Assembly: GCF_900496995.4 (NCBI RefSeq)
Contig: NC_044011.1
Coordinates: 24,026,041 to 24,090,040 of the forward strand
Direction of reading: 5' to 3'
Source: Aquila chrysaetos chrysaetos
Taxonomy: Eukaryota > Chordata > Aves > Accipitriformes > Accipitridae
DNA: 64,000 bases
Numbering within the stretch: the stretch's first letter is position 1; each line of letters begins with the position of its first letter. The notes beneath the pieces are model-generated. The model did not search any database and had not been told where the DNA came from. It saw only the letters and a program-made list of their open reading frames with translations. The translations under genes and the position numbers were made by a program. This document shows positions 44,301 to 59,300 of the stretch, one piece after another.

Positions 44301-47300
44301 GTTTTCCTTTGAAAGGTCTCTTACCATATGATAAGGTATGCCTTATTAAGTTTCTTAAACATGTTATATTCAATACATACGAAGCTTTTATATCATTGGG
44401 GGAAAAAAATAATTTCAACTGTGAATGTTCGATTGTTCCCGCTAGGTTAACATAGAAGACGTAGATATTTTCACCGTGTTATATATTTCAGTGATTTCAA
44501 GCTATATGCGGAGGACCTTTAAAGTAGTGTGTGGTATAACTGCTGCCCAGGATGCAGAAGGATGTGAGATGTTTAATGTGCTTTGTGGGTGTGTGCCTGT
44601 GAGAGAGCAAGTGAGAGCAGAGAGTTGATGGAAAATTAGTTTAGCAGTGGGGAGATGAAAGAGAATGGGAAGGTAGTTTCTTCTCTTTCTGTGCTCTTTG
44701 TTATTCCATAGGATAGATAATTTTACAATTCAAGCTTAAATATAGGTAGTTTATTTAAACTTAAAACTCTGAGTGTGAAATAGTGGTGTACTGAAAGAAT
44801 TTATAAACTGTAAAGGATCAGGACAAAAATCCAGGTTGTCCGGCATCCCATTCCCTGTATCCTAGGTGTCTAAGGAAGGATATAAAGATAATATATCTAA
44901 TGACATATATGGTGTTCATACTCTACATCCATTATCATTTTGGGTATTTCCTGAGACAGACTTGGTTTCTGTATGTTTAGTAAACCTGCCTCTTCCAAAT
45001 ATTTGTTCAGTCTCCTCTTGTGCCTGTGTAAGCTTTCAGCATCCTCAACATCCCTTTGTCAAGGAGTTCCACTTTTCAACTTCATGTTACATGAGTTAAT
45101 TGGCTCCTTCTGTTTGTTTTGAACCTAGCTTCAGATAACATTTTTCTTTAAAGTGGTTCAGCTATCGGAAGATACAGTGAGCAGTTGTTCCATATCTGCT
45201 TTCTTCACACTACTTATGATTTTTATGGATCTTGGTCATGTGGTTCCTCAGTTGTCTTACCTGGCTTCCTTTAAGTTTTCGACAGTCTTTCAGTATTTCA
45301 AGGCTGTTTCAAAAAGTGTGCCATCCTTTTATTAGATGAAGAATGTTCTTCTACTTGTTCCCCTTAAAATCTGTTACTGCTTAAGAGCTGTGATTATTTC
45401 CTCCTTTCTTTTGGGTATCACAGAGCAAACAGATTTGCCAGATAATACATATCTGCATAAATTAAACATTCCTTCTTACATTGTTTAACTCGGTTAAATG
45501 TAAACTCGATATTAAACATAATCTTGAGGCAATACATGTTTGTGTGTGATTGCTTTTCTTTTTTTCAAGGATCTGTTTGAGCCACAGACTGCTTTGTTGA
45601 GATATGTGCTGGAACAACCGTATTCAAGGGATATGGTCTGCAATATGCTAGGTCTGAATAAGCAGGTACTGTACTATGCTGTAACACGTGATTTAATTCT
45701 GCATAGAATCTGCACTATTCTTTTTCTCTTTTCTTTGCTATAGCTAACTAAGCAAAACAGTTTAGGTCCAGAGAGTGATTTTTTTTTTTTTTTTTTTTTC
45801 TTATGAGATCATATTAGGTTAATTGGACACTGTTGCTCCTATCATTTGTATATTGCTTTACGAATGTTAAATTGAAAAGTAGAGATTTAAAATATGATTT
45901 TTTTTTTGCATTGCTTTTTTTTCCTATAAGGCCAGCCTCAAGTACACCTTTGACAGACAGTAGGAGACTGCTAGCTCAAACAATAAAAATGTTTTTTTTT
46001 TTCATTAGTTTTTAAAGCATTGTTGTACTCTGTTATATTGGCATGTTACAGTACTAGAATAGTGAAAAGCTGGGTTTTGTTTTGTTACATTTTTTCTTTT
46101 TATACCTTAGAATGGGAGGGCTTAGTCTGACTTGGGGATCCTTGAGGCTGGCCTCATAGTCACTGTTTTGTCTTTTCTTTTTTTCTTCCTTTATTTTTGT
46201 TCTGTCCTGTCTTGTCCTGCCCATCCTCCAATGCTCTAGACCTTGAACATTGCTCAGGTATGTTCACAACCTTACTGTTGTATTGTGACTAACGATACGC
46301 TGGCCGCTTTGTAGCCACTGATTCCAGTTAGAGAATACATGTACAGTCAGGGCTTGAAATTGGCAGGACCATTAGTTGAGGGCAAATTCTCACTACAAAT
46401 CTCTAGAGATATGAGAGATGTAGCATAAAGCTGACAGTCAGTGGTCCTTTGGTCCTAAAATTTTCGTTGGAATGGACTGCTACCATTGCCATTACCAGTT
46501 ATAAGAACTTTTGCTTTGTCTGCTGGAATTTTCAGATGAGGAGAGATTCTTAGTTCAAAATTTCTTTCCTTATGCAGGTGGAAAAACATCCGCTGCACTT
46601 GATTGTAAAATTATAAAGCTGTAAATAAATCATTGTTTAAAAAAAAAAAAAAAAAAAGCTTTACTAGTGGAATATTCTTATCATTAGGAAGTCTCTGTAA
46701 CAAACTTCCCAACAGACAATTATAATATTCTCCAAGCTAGGTGAAAGAAAGGTAGTGCAGAATGCCATGTGAAAAGTAGTTCCTTAAAATTTGACTACTT
46801 GTTTAAATAAATAAATAAACGCCTGAGCAAATCAACCAAGTGGACTTCTGCTTGAAATTTGAAGTTATGGGTATTATATTTACAGTTGATCCCTTGTTAC
46901 AATAATCAATTCCACACCTACTTTAAAAACCATTGTTTAAGATTTATAAAATAGCGTTGCTGTTTGCAATACTATAGTGAAGGTTGTGTCAGTGTTTCCA
47001 TTTAAGAAACTTTTTTTAGATTTGTAACTTGACTATAAAATTTACATGATCCTGAAACCTTGTGTATATTTCCCATTGTAAGTGAAATACACCAGTGCTC
47101 TTTCTGGATTTGGACAATGTTTTTGAATGCGCAGATTCCTACATCTTGGCAAACAGTACTCTGTGTTGTATATGACAATCTTCTGTATCGGAGACTTGAA
47201 GCAGCCGAAATGTTAAACCTTGGAAATGAGCTGCTAGGTTTAGTGTTGAAATGAGTAGTATTTGTATTCTGTGTCTATTTCTGTGTCTACATTCAGTTAA

Positions 47301-50300
47301 TAAATCAAACTATTCCTCTGTGCATCTTGTAGCTGGTAAATAATACAAGATCTAGACAAAAAAAACATACTGAACCCATTTTATTCTTCTAACTATGGAT
47401 AGTCTGTGCCTTCAGTTCAAAAACCATTGAAGTTAAAAATGCTGGTTTTAACTCCTACTTTACTGTCCTCTAAAAGTAATCAAAGAAAATTTAAATGAAG
47501 TAATGAAATATATTGAACTATACTTCTTAAAATTTGTTCACTAGTATAGGAATTCCTACACAAAGTTTCAACCTGGCGTGAATTTTTATGGCCAAGGAAC
47601 AAACTTGAAGAAGGTAGCTTATAAAGGAAATGCTGACAGAACATGAACTATAGCTGTGCTACTAATATTACACCAGCATAAAGATGTTTGGGCTATTGAA
47701 AATTTGTGAGTTAAAATTACAAATATAGAGTAGGCTGGTGTAGTGGTGTAGAACAGGAAATAATGTTCCATTTAAACATGAATGTGCTTTTGTTTAAAAC
47801 TGTGGAAAACATTAAAATTTTACTCACTTTTAGGTACAAATTAACTTCATGTTATAGCTGAATTTCTTAATGTAGCCACCTGACAAGAAATAGTAGCATG
47901 CTTTTCAGAAGTTGTATAACTATATCGATGCTTTCAGTAAAATGGCTGATAATTTTGTATTTTATTATTAGAACTGAACTAACCTGCAGAAATGAATGGT
48001 CAGTATAATAGAAGACACTTAGAAATGCAAATAGTGCCAAGTTTGTTTCAAAATAAATACAGAAACACCTCAAAGCAATGATCATTATTTATTTATGATC
48101 ATTAATTATTTATGTGAAGCTGCTTGTATGCCCTGTCAACTATTTACACAGATCCAGTTGCAGGATTGGAGCCTTCATTTGAATCTTTTGGCATCACAAA
48201 CTAGGTATGGTTCAGCCAAATTTGTCCTAGTTCTCAAATATTCTTGAAGATGAACAATGAAATTTTCTGGTTCAATCTTAACTAAGCAGATCTATATTAG
48301 AAAACTGTTCACTCAAGCCATCTCTGAATTGTGTAAAAAAAGTACAAATCCAGCAGTCCTGTTAACCTTGCAGAGAGAAAAATGAAGGTAAAATTTGATA
48401 TGTTTATAGATTCATATGTTCCTTTCAGGATTTTAAGTTTTGCTGTGGATTTTGTTGTGGGATGAGGTTTTCTAATACCTTTATCAAGTATATTGCTTTA
48501 AGTCCAAATGTAATAATATGGACTTCAAAATGTTCCTTCTGTTGGAATCTGGGGATTTTTTTTTTTTTTTTGCTACTGTGTACTTCTGTGTGGGACAGTA
48601 CCTTCTCTTGTATACCTGTTTGAACTGGTCTATAGGAAGTGGAGATTTAAATTGTACTTTATCATGTATGTTATCATGGTTTATGGTTGGACTCAGTGAC
48701 CTTAAGGGTCTTTTCCAACCTAAATGATTCTATGATTCTATGTCAATTTATATTCTGCTGTTAGCTGGGGTGATGCTCCCCATACTTAATTATCTTTTAA
48801 ATAATTAGTTGAGGTATGTAACAATCCGTTTTTTGGAAAATGATAAACAGTTCAAAGTGTCCTAATACACTGATGCCAAATTAAGGTTCAGTTTAGGGAT
48901 CCTACAGTTGGTTCTTAAAATCGAACTTTAGTAATGTCTTAAGGACATTAAGTCACTTTGAACGTTTCGGTTTATATCTTTACCTTCACTGTATGTACAA
49001 ACTTGTGTGAAGAATAAAATGCCATTTTTGCTTGCATAATTGCAGTCAGGATTGTATTACAGTCCTATAAACCACAAAAAATTTTGTTAAGCTTTGATTT
49101 CTCTGGTTTGGGGAATATTTGAAAGAGGAGGTAATTTTCAGGTGTCTTGCTTCTGTAATGTTATACAAACTTTTAATAAGCAGCTGTTGTATTAATGATT
49201 TTGCTCTTCAAATAGTATATTTGACTGGTCACCTTTTAAACCAGCTGTGGTGATCTACAGCTTTGAATAGGAAATTATCTATGCCATTCTCTGTTCAGGT
49301 GAATGTGTAGTTACTCTCTCCTAGCTACAAACCAAGATAGTTTGCTTGGGGAAGATGTTGTTTATTTCATGTCTGTCCATGCATTGTGTAAGCAGAATCA
49401 TCAAGTGAAAGGAATGACATAATGCAATATTATAAAATTTACTTTCCTTTCCCTTTTATTTTTAAAATATTGTAGGTTGATGCTGGGAACTTCCTATCCA
49501 ATGTTACTAGTGTTAACGTGACAAAGTAATTAAATCAAGGGGTGTGATTATTTTTTATATATTTCTGATAGTAAGAGTGTGTGTTGAGAACACTTGAGTG
49601 CAATTTCTGTGTTGAAACCTACTCAGTTTTTTAATGAGGAAAACGAGAATGCCCACCAAACTTAGTAGAAACAAAATCAGACGTAATATAAACAACAAGC
49701 TTTAAGGTTTTGTGTCTTGATAGCATACAGTTTTGGAAAATAAAAGTGAGAGGGAGTCTATAGTTCTGTCTTGTATTAACTACTTCAGGCATTTAACTTA
49801 CACATTTTGAATTGGACTTCTGGAGACACTACTCTTGCAGGGATCTTGGGCTCTGTGGTTTGGTCTTCTGAATCCATTTATTAAGTGCAGACATTTATTA
49901 AATATTTTTGAGCCAAATGTTGTTTGCTTAAAATATTCAAGAACTATAATAGCTTGCAGCTAGCCTTACTGACTTCTTAAAATACTTTTCTTTTAGGGAA
50001 CACTTTTAACGCTACCTGCCCCCCAAAAAACCCCCCAGCCAACTGAAAAAAAAAAAAAAAAAACCAAAAAAACCCAAACCCAAACGAAGCTTTGATCCAC
50101 TTAAAAAAGTACCACTAGTCCATTAGAGGGCTGGTCTCAAGAAATTCTAGTATCAAGTTGTCATGGTAGTGCTTTTTTCCCCCCCTGTATTTCTTTATGG
50201 TTTAATAATGTCTTCAATGAGATTATGTATTTGTCAGATCTTTAAATATTATTTTCAGGGCAAAACGGAGAATACATATTTATATAACCAGATTACAAAA

Positions 50301-53300
50301 ATTTGAATAATGTTCTCTTTAGGAAAAAAGCATGGTGGTTTTGAATGCTATATTTTTCTATATAATATCCAAAACAGTGTTTGGGGTTTTTTTGTTGTTT
50401 GTTTTTATTTTCTTTAAGCCATACCAAAACATGAATTCGTACTTACTTGTGAGGGGAATCAGCTCTCACCTATATTTTTATTCGTCTCAGTATATACTGA
50501 GGTGTTCTTTCAGTTATGAGCAATTAATAAAACAAGGCCTCAATCCTGCAAATTCTTATGCAGCATAGTATTTTATTTCTGAGTGCTCCAAAACTATAGG
50601 TACAAAATCTGTGCAAAAATATATGTTCACTGAAAATACAGAAAAAAAATGCCAGAAAATTAAATTAATGAAGATTGAATGTGAAGTACTGCTATATTTC
50701 TTACTGAAAACTTTCTTAAAGCAATAAAAGCATGATTTTCAGAATAAAAGAGTGAATTTATTTTTTTAATTTCCTGGCTCCTAAACTTTTCCCAATCTTA
50801 GAATTATTCAGAATAGTGAAAATTCCTACTGGAAATTCTGGCTTTCTTTTTAACAGTAATATTTTCCTGTTGTATTCTTTGAATAACTTTATTCTAAATT
50901 AATGTAGCCTAACGTGATTAGGCTTTTGGACATTAACCCAGTGCTTAGCAAACTATTAAATTTCAAGCCCTGTACATAGTAGTTTTGCATGCTGGATTAT
51001 AAACTAGTCTGTAGTGTTGTCTGTTGCACCCTGCTCTGCTTCATAATTAGTTGCTTTGGGAGGGGGAAAAAAAAAACGAACCACAAAAAACCCAAAGTAT
51101 TCTCAACTGGTGGTGTTAATACTGCTCTCTGTAAACCTGTAATGTGGTTGATCCGTGATAATGGCATTGCGTACTGGAAGAGAAGGTGAAACTGTAATCG
51201 ATGCTTTCTGTTTTAGTTAGAGGATTGTGTTAAGCATGCTTCAGGAAAGCACAGCTGGAATTGTAGCTTTCTGCAGTTTTGAGCTGGCGAAGAGCATGTA
51301 GCAGGGGATGCTGTTCACTATATTTTGTCAACTTTTCCCATTCTTGCATTTTGTTTTTAATTGAAGAGAATCTCTTTTTTTCATGGCAAAAGACTACCAT
51401 CGATGAAGGTAGAGCAAGCATCTCCTTTCAGCATCTCTCTTTCCTTTTATATTTCTTTCTTTATTACTTAAAAGGGTTTTTTTTAGGCTGCCTGGCTAGT
51501 AAGTCAAAGAACTCATCTAAGGCATCCCTAAAATGTTTTATGAGTATTTGGGTGATCTTTTAAAACTTTTTTATGTATACCTTTTTGCCTCTAGAAAGGG
51601 ATACTGCATTTTCATGATTAGTGTTTGAGCAGCTCAGTTCCTTTTCTTTTGTGTCATTAAAGTAATGTTTTCTTTAAGGCTGCATTATGTTACAGGCACC
51701 TGGTGTCAAAAAAAAAAAATTACCATTCCTGCATAGAGATTGTAATGAAACAGAGGTTAGATTATTTCCAAAGTGCTAGCACTGTCTGAAATGAGTTACA
51801 TGCCACACAGCTTTTTGTTCTTAGTAATAGTACTTTGTGTGAGTGTAACTATACAAGTGCAGGGTAATAAAAGTTGTTGCGCTGAAGAACTTGTGATATG
51901 TGACATTATACTTGATGGTCTTAAACTGAAGATCTATAATCCGAGTTCCAAATCGCTGGTATCAGGCCTGCTTTACATACATCTGTACTAACATACGTAT
52001 CTTGAATATATAATGCATTCCTTACTTGATCATTAAAAGTCATCAGGGAAGGTGTGTATTTTAAATGATTTCTGTGTTTGCATAGCTCACTGTGGAGATT
52101 GTGGCAGTCTAAATCTAACATCTAAAGAGCTCATCACTATAATATGGAATTTCTGTTCTATTCACAGTATGTAAAATATACCACTTCTATTTGATTAATT
52201 TTCAAGTCTCTTTGGTCTTGTCTTGTACTAGGTGGTGCTGTGTCAGTAGAACAGCACCTAATTATACAGGTATTAACCAGATGTTAGTTCTGCTGCTAGT
52301 TGTAGGTTGTAGGTGAGCCTAAAATGAGAGTGAAAAAGAGAATAGTCATTAAAGACCTATATTGTGTATTGAGATGTTTCCTCTGGGTTTGGTGGTATAA
52401 TTGATATATCTTTTTCTTTATGGTGATCCCTACTTTTGAAATGGACTTAAAGGAGAAAAGAAGGAAGAAAGAAAAAGCAAACAACAGAAAAACCCAAAAC
52501 AAACAAAAGAACACTCACCAGAGCGTTAAAAGAATGGACTGTGTTTCCCATGAATGCAAGATCAGAGAAATAACATTCTGTGTGAATTTATTAAAAAACA
52601 TAAACAAAAACTCCAGATGTTATTTGTGCATTGATGATCTGTGTTTTAGAACTGGGTAGGGAATTATGTAATGTGTGATAAAATGTAAAAATCATTGTGA
52701 CCTGTAACATAGTGCAGCTTTAATACACTGGCTTATCCTTAACTTAAGTTCAGACTTCATTTCATGCTTCCCAGCCTTCTGTCAAAATACTGTACTGTAA
52801 CTGCAACTGTACAAGTTCTGAAGTTAATGGCAAGGCTTTTGGAATACTGTATCTGATCTCTGCCTTACAGCACAAGCAGCGCTGCCCTGTGCTGGAGGAC
52901 CAGCTGGTGGATCTGGTGGTGTATGCCATGGAACGGTCTGAGACTGAAGAGAAGTTTGATGATGGTGGAACCAGTCAGCTTCTGTGGCAGCATCTCTCCA
53001 GCCAGCTCATTTTCTTTGTGCTCTTTCAGTTTGCAAGTTTTCCTCATATGGTCCTCTCACTCCATCAAAAGGTAAATTGTTTGTATCGCTCCCACATGGT
53101 AAGAGATTTTAAAAACAAAACAAGTTGAAAAGAAAAAAAGGTCACTCACCCCTGCAAGAAATACCTTATGTGTAAGAATTAGATTTTTGATTGTTGTGCT
53201 CTGTAGAAGTCAGTCAAATTCAAGTTACATTGCTGTGAGCTAGGTCTGTTTCTAGTGTATTCAGTTAGGATGTTGCATTATATTTGGATTCAAAATGTGC

Positions 53301-56300
53301 TAGTAACTAGAATAAGGAGATAAAGTGGCATAATTCAGAAGATCCGAGTACTGTGCTGTTGCATCCAATTTACTTCCTAATAATAACTCCATTAAAACTG
53401 GTACACTTTCTAGTATTTACCCTTTTCTCTGGTGCTCAATGCCTCTCTGAATTCTAAGGGTGGTGGTGCCAGTCCTCCATAAGAAAGGAGAGGATGGGTT
53501 ACAGTAAGTCAGCAACATCCTGAGCTCTTTGCCGAGAGAAAGTATGGTGTCGATGGTAGGAAGGGGGTGTTCTTTCTCCTCACTATAGGTTTAGCTTGTG
53601 GCTATTTAGATACAGTTTCTAACATGCACTACGCATTGCTCCATCTTCATTTGTCCACAGTTCCATGTTACATCAAAATTTACTATGTATGTTATGTTTT
53701 ACTTGTGATGGATTCTAGTTCTCTGTTCTCTTTGATATCCCTGAAATTAGTTTTACCAGGGTTGCATTCCTTTAATTACTGTTAATGAACCATTGAAACA
53801 ATAGGCACTATGCAACAGATTGCACAAATCTAATCTAAAACTAAAGCAAGCTAGAAAAGAGTAGACATTAAGAGTACTGGTTATTAGAGAATTGCTTTTA
53901 CAGATAAAGAAGTTAAATAATAAAAAAACAAATCCAGATGGGTCCAGATGAAGCAAGCCCAAGTTGTTCTGGTTCAGAGACTTGCTTTATAGATAGAGTT
54001 AATATAAAACCTGTGGCCTGCTGCTAGCAATGGCAATCCTGTACTTGGCTACAGGGCTACAAGGTGACAATTTAAGTCCAGTATTTAAGAGTTGCTAATT
54101 TTTCAAAACAGTGATCCTCAAGAGCTAAATACATTTTAAATCTTACCATTAATTATTGTGGGCCTCCTAGAGTCTGTTTCTGTGTTACAACTAGTGTAAC
54201 TGTTTGCCATCTTTCTGAAAGCATGATGTACATTTGTGCCTAAGTCCTGCTATAAAACTCCTAGTAATCTCTGCTGGAACTGTTTTAGTCTTCCCTTCTA
54301 CTTTTATAGGAATCTTTGCAGTGATTTTACTTCTGCATGCAGTATTTGTCTGTTACTGAGTGTTTTTGACAGTTGGCAGGACGTGGTCTCATTAAAGGAA
54401 GAGACCATCTGATGTGGGTGCTACTCCAGTTCATCTCTGGCAGCATCCAGAAGAATGCACTGGCTGACTTCCTCCCAGTTATGAAGCTTTTTGACCTCCT
54501 GTATCCTGAGAAGGAAGTAAGTCTTCTCTCTGAAATTAAAAGTTTTATTTTTAATTCAGCTTGAGACCTTCATATGTCAATATTACTGTCACTCTTGAGT
54601 CACTGTTACAGCAGTGTGCTGCATAGTTGGAGAGAGATGTTTCATAATTAAATGAAAATTTTCAGGATTTCCTCGCTATGTTTTTCCAGCAACCATGTTT
54701 GTGCAGTGTTTTTAGGGGTGAGAAAGACTTCTGTTAACTCTTCTCTTCCTTTTGACTAAGGTTTTGAGGACTTTGTTAAAGTACTGAGGATACTATTAAG
54801 GAATAATGTGGAATTTTGTTGTTACATCTGGGCTGTAACAGAATAATACACTGAGAGATGCTTTCAGGTGCGAAGAACTGAACATGACAATTTAAATTTG
54901 TTTTGTATTAATGATTACTTAAAATTGATTCTGTGGTAGCAAATCAAATCCTAGTCATGCCCTGTACATTCCTCTAGAATGAAGGTTCCTGAGGAAGGGG
55001 GAGTTACGCAAAGTTCTTAAAACTTCCATCGTGACAGCCTTGTCAGCATGAAGTCCTCACTGCTTCCTCTTATCATAGTGCCTTCTATTTTGGGCTAGTA
55101 GATATGTTAACACAAATGTGTGGTGTACTAAACTGATATGTAGCAGTTTTTCACCCTCTTAAGTTAATGTGACCCACAGAAATTCTTCAGTACAATTTGT
55201 TTCATGAGCTTGCAATTGTTTTTGTCAGCCCAAAATATGGGAAGAATGACGGGACTATTTACTTTAACTGTAGTGATGGGCTCTGAGTTACACTTGTTTA
55301 AAGTGTTTGTGGGACTACGGCATTTCTGAGGATTCAATTTCACAAGCAGTTTAAATGTTTTCTATGGCTGTTGCTCTTAAGAGGATGTGTCTTACTATCC
55401 CCTTGATTATGCATTGCTGCTGTCTCCCTTGCGCTTGCTATCGGTGGTGCTTGTCCAGTAGTAACTGTACCAAAGGGAAAGAAATGCGTATGTTGGCAAA
55501 AGGAGAGAACCAGGGTGCCTTTTCCAACGGCATTAATATACCTGAGTCTGTAGCCAAAACCTTTCGAATTTTGGTGTGTATCTGTTCCTTTTTGTAGGAA
55601 GTGTATTAATCTTTAAGTATAATGGTTGGTGAGCCACTGAGTACCTACTATGGAAGCGCATACCATAACTGATTTCTGAATAATGTAGAAGTGTGAGGCT
55701 GAGAGTAAAAGTATATGCTTTGTAACTGTATGTGTCTTGAATTTGTATACTCTAAGCATCAACTTCCATTTGCTGAGGTTTTAGATTATTTGTTTGTTTG
55801 GGTTTTTGTTTATTCTGAAAAAAAAAAAAAAAAAAAATTACTGAGGTCCAGGTCTTTTCCACAGCTCTTGACTTAAAATTGCATATACAGATGAGGGTGG
55901 AATCTGTTCTTTAAAAATGTTGCGTTTGATGTTGCAAGTCAGAAGAAGAAAAACTTGACCTTGTGAATGCTGGCTGCCTGAGTTGGTTTTCTGTACATTA
56001 ATACATGCAATATGTCACATTCATGTGTTCTTTCTTTAGTGTATTCCCGTACCTGATATTAACAAACCCCAGTCAACTCATGCTTTTGCAATGACCTGTA
56101 TTTGGATTCATCTGAATCGGAAGGCCCATAGTGACAACTCCAAGTTACAGATTCCCATTCCTCATTCTCTTAAACTTCACCATGAGTGAGTTTTGGGGGG
56201 TTTGTTATGTTTTGATTTGTCTAGACATAAGAGAATAGGAAGCTCCAAGTCTGTATTCAGAATGTATTGTGTGATGGGATGCTGTATAAGGGTTACCAAA

Positions 56301-59300
56301 GGAATGAAGCAGAACTAAGAAAGAGCTCAAAGTCAAAATATGCTGTTATCATGCAGCTAACAGAAATAATATATTACATCTAAGATTAATAAATCTTTTT
56401 TACTGATGGAGAATCTGAAAGAAAATTGACTATTTTGTTTTATTATGCTGTGGTTTGGAAAGTGTGCGTAAGCAGTACATTGGGTTAAGTTTTGTTCAGA
56501 AAGGTGATTTTTAAAGTATTTTTTCCTGAGGTATTTTTCTGATACAGGAAAATTGTAACACAGTGAAACTGCAGCATAAGATGTAGTCGTTTTGATGTGG
56601 TGCAATTAATAAATATTTCACTTTTTCTATTTTGCAATGGATTTTTTACTGGGGTTATTGTGGGTGTAATCCTGGAATGCATGTGTATGCGGCTTGTTTC
56701 TTTCTACTTAATGTTTAATCTCTTTGGCACACAGGTTTTTGCAACAGAGTTTAAGAAATAAAAGCTTACAGATGAATGACTACAAGATTGCCTTGTTGTG
56801 CAATGCTTATTCAACCAATTCAGAGTGTTTCACTTTGCCAATGGGTGTGCTAGTAGAGACTATTTATGGAAATGGCAACATGAGGATACCTCTTCCAGGG
56901 ACTAACTGCATGGCATCAGGGTCTATTACCCCATTGCCAATGAACCTCTTGGACTCACTCACAGTTCATGCCAAAATGAGGTACAGTATGCAGCTAGCAT
57001 TTTTTTAACCTGTAAATCTGTGTGTAACTAATTATCATCAGGAAAGCTTTCCTATGTCTGTGCATGTCATGTGTAGATCTGTTTGTTTACTTAATAAATT
57101 TCTTAACTTTCAAGTCCTTGTTTTTGATTGAAAAATACTTTCTGTCTTTCCTTCAGTCTGATTCATAGCATAGCTACAAGGGTAATTAAGTTGGCTCATG
57201 CAAAATCTAGTGTGGCCTTGGCTCCTGCTCTTGTGGAAACCTATAGTCGCCTGTTGGTTTATATGGAAATAGAGTCCTTGGGCATCAAAGGCTTTATCAG
57301 TAAGAAAGAAAACCTTTTTTTTCTTTCCCCCCTTCCTTTTGTTCAGCAGCATTTTCTTTTAATGGAAACTAGAGACCGTAGTAAAAAATGAAAATCTAAT
57401 GATGCAGCATGTTGAATACATGTATAAATTATTTTAATATAAAGGAAATTGTAATGGTTATCCTAGTGCTGCATTAAATTTCAGATGAGTGTACTGCTCT
57501 CCCTTTATGCCATCACTTGTATGGTCAGGACCTTCCTAGTTACACTGCGTTGTGCAAAAATATGCTTAACGGAAAATCGTAAGCAAAGTTACTTAATTAG
57601 ATGCAAATGATACTTAATTGCACTTGTTAAAATAATTTGCATGTCTGCTGTATATGTTCATTCAAAAGGTTATTGAGTTCTACACTTTCACAGCATCTTC
57701 AGACAGTGCTTGCACACGCACTCTTTGGAGATAATACAGTTTTCAAATCAAATATCTGACTTGCAGCCTAATATAACTGTCTATCCACAGTGTACTCTGT
57801 AGTTGTATTTTGAAGTGCAATCACTTGGAAAACTTACTTTACAAAATCTTTTTCATAAGGTCAGCTCCTGCCAACAGTGTTCAAATCTCATGCATGGGGA
57901 ATCTTGCACACTCTGCTAGAAATGTTTAGCTATCGGATGCATCACATCCAGCCTCATTACAGAGTCCAGCTGCTCAGCCATCTTCATTCCTTGGCTGCTG
58001 TGCCGCAGACTAATCAGAACCAGCTTCATCTGTGGTGAGTGATGGTTACCATATTTAACTGTAATCTCATATTCCTCCTTCATCATAAGTTGAAAGCTGT
58101 GTGAGAACTATGTTTAAATGGGACATAAGTACTTCCCAGTCTTAGTTCTGTGGCTGAATTGTTTTGTGGTATCTCAGCAGGTCATGTTTCAAAAATAGAT
58201 TTAGTTATTAGTAGTAGTACTCTGCAGAGTTGCACGAGGCAGCGTCTTGCACAGATGTGGCAGCAGTGTCATGGCTCAAAACACGGGAACGCGCACCAGA
58301 ACTGTCATGTCAGGAAGCGTCGGAAAACTGTTGAGCTTCTTGCACTGGAGATAAAGGGCAATGCCTGCTACTTTTAGTTACAGTGATTGGCTTATCTGCC
58401 AGTGAGACTGTGCTTGCTTACTCCTGTAGCAGATGTTTAACTCCATTACAAGAGTTAAGTTGGTTCCACTTAATTCTTTAGTGATGTTAATTTTCAGTCA
58501 GATCAGAGAAATAATCTGATTCATCCTGCAGCTGTAAAGGAGTTGGCGCAAGGCTATGGTGACTTTATGTGAACCTGAGTGGAGAAAAAAGTGTCGCTTC
58601 CATCGTATAGTGTATGTCTTATATCAGCATAAACCATGCATAAAACAATGGCTAATTTAGATACAAGAAAGATGGAAGAGCTGGTTAAAGAAGCTCTAGA
58701 GTTGATATGCAGATAATGCTAGGGAAAAGCTTTGAGTTTAACTTACTGTTAACAAAGTTGAAGGGTATGAGATTCAGTTTGTATGTAGAATCTGGGGTTT
58801 GTTGCAGAAAAGTTGGGGAAAAGAGTGTCCATTCACTCTTAGAGTAGAATAGTTCTTGTGGGGGTACGTCAGGGTGACAGAGCAACCTCATTATTATCAG
58901 TTCATATCAAGGAAGTCTAGTTACACAGTAATTTCTTAGTCCAAATTCAAATTGCTCAGTTGCTTATCCTTTATCAAGAATAAAGAGAACAAGTAAAGAC
59001 AAGTTTCTCCTTAAAAGTCTTGCTCTTTTTATTCACCTAAATCTTGTTTTGTCATCTTAGTCTGTGAAATGTGGATGTTAATCAGTCACTTTTGATAAGC
59101 ACTGCATGCAACTAGATTGGAGTAAACTAACCTATGGCTTTGGCATTTCAAAGACACAGTGTTATAAAAAAGCCTTTTAAATTACTTCAAACTACCTGGT
59201 GTGAGAAGTGCTTCCAACTAGAGCACTGGAAAATAAAGTGCTTTTAATCAAAAGCAGTACTTCCTAATTTCTTTAATAAGGACAATTTAGTGCTGTCTGC

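Larger units (their letters stand above)
45666..52870. other. MED23 intron 10 (7.2 kb, largest in the window)
   Basis: It holds the TLNIAQ microexon (46240-46257), the 58-bp CR1 tail (48684-48741) and homopolymers (T-run 45780-45800, A-run 46639-46656, T-run 48558-48571, A-run 50047-50063). AATAAA lies just before the A-run at 46639. No other exon is recognised. Confidence 0.75.

Noticed and set aside
46600..46660. AATAAA followed by an A-run, as a processed-pseudogene tail or an alternative MED23 3' end
   Set aside because: No upstream spliced coding sequence or target duplication is visible. A genomic A-run in intron needs no such explanation, and other introns here have similar runs.
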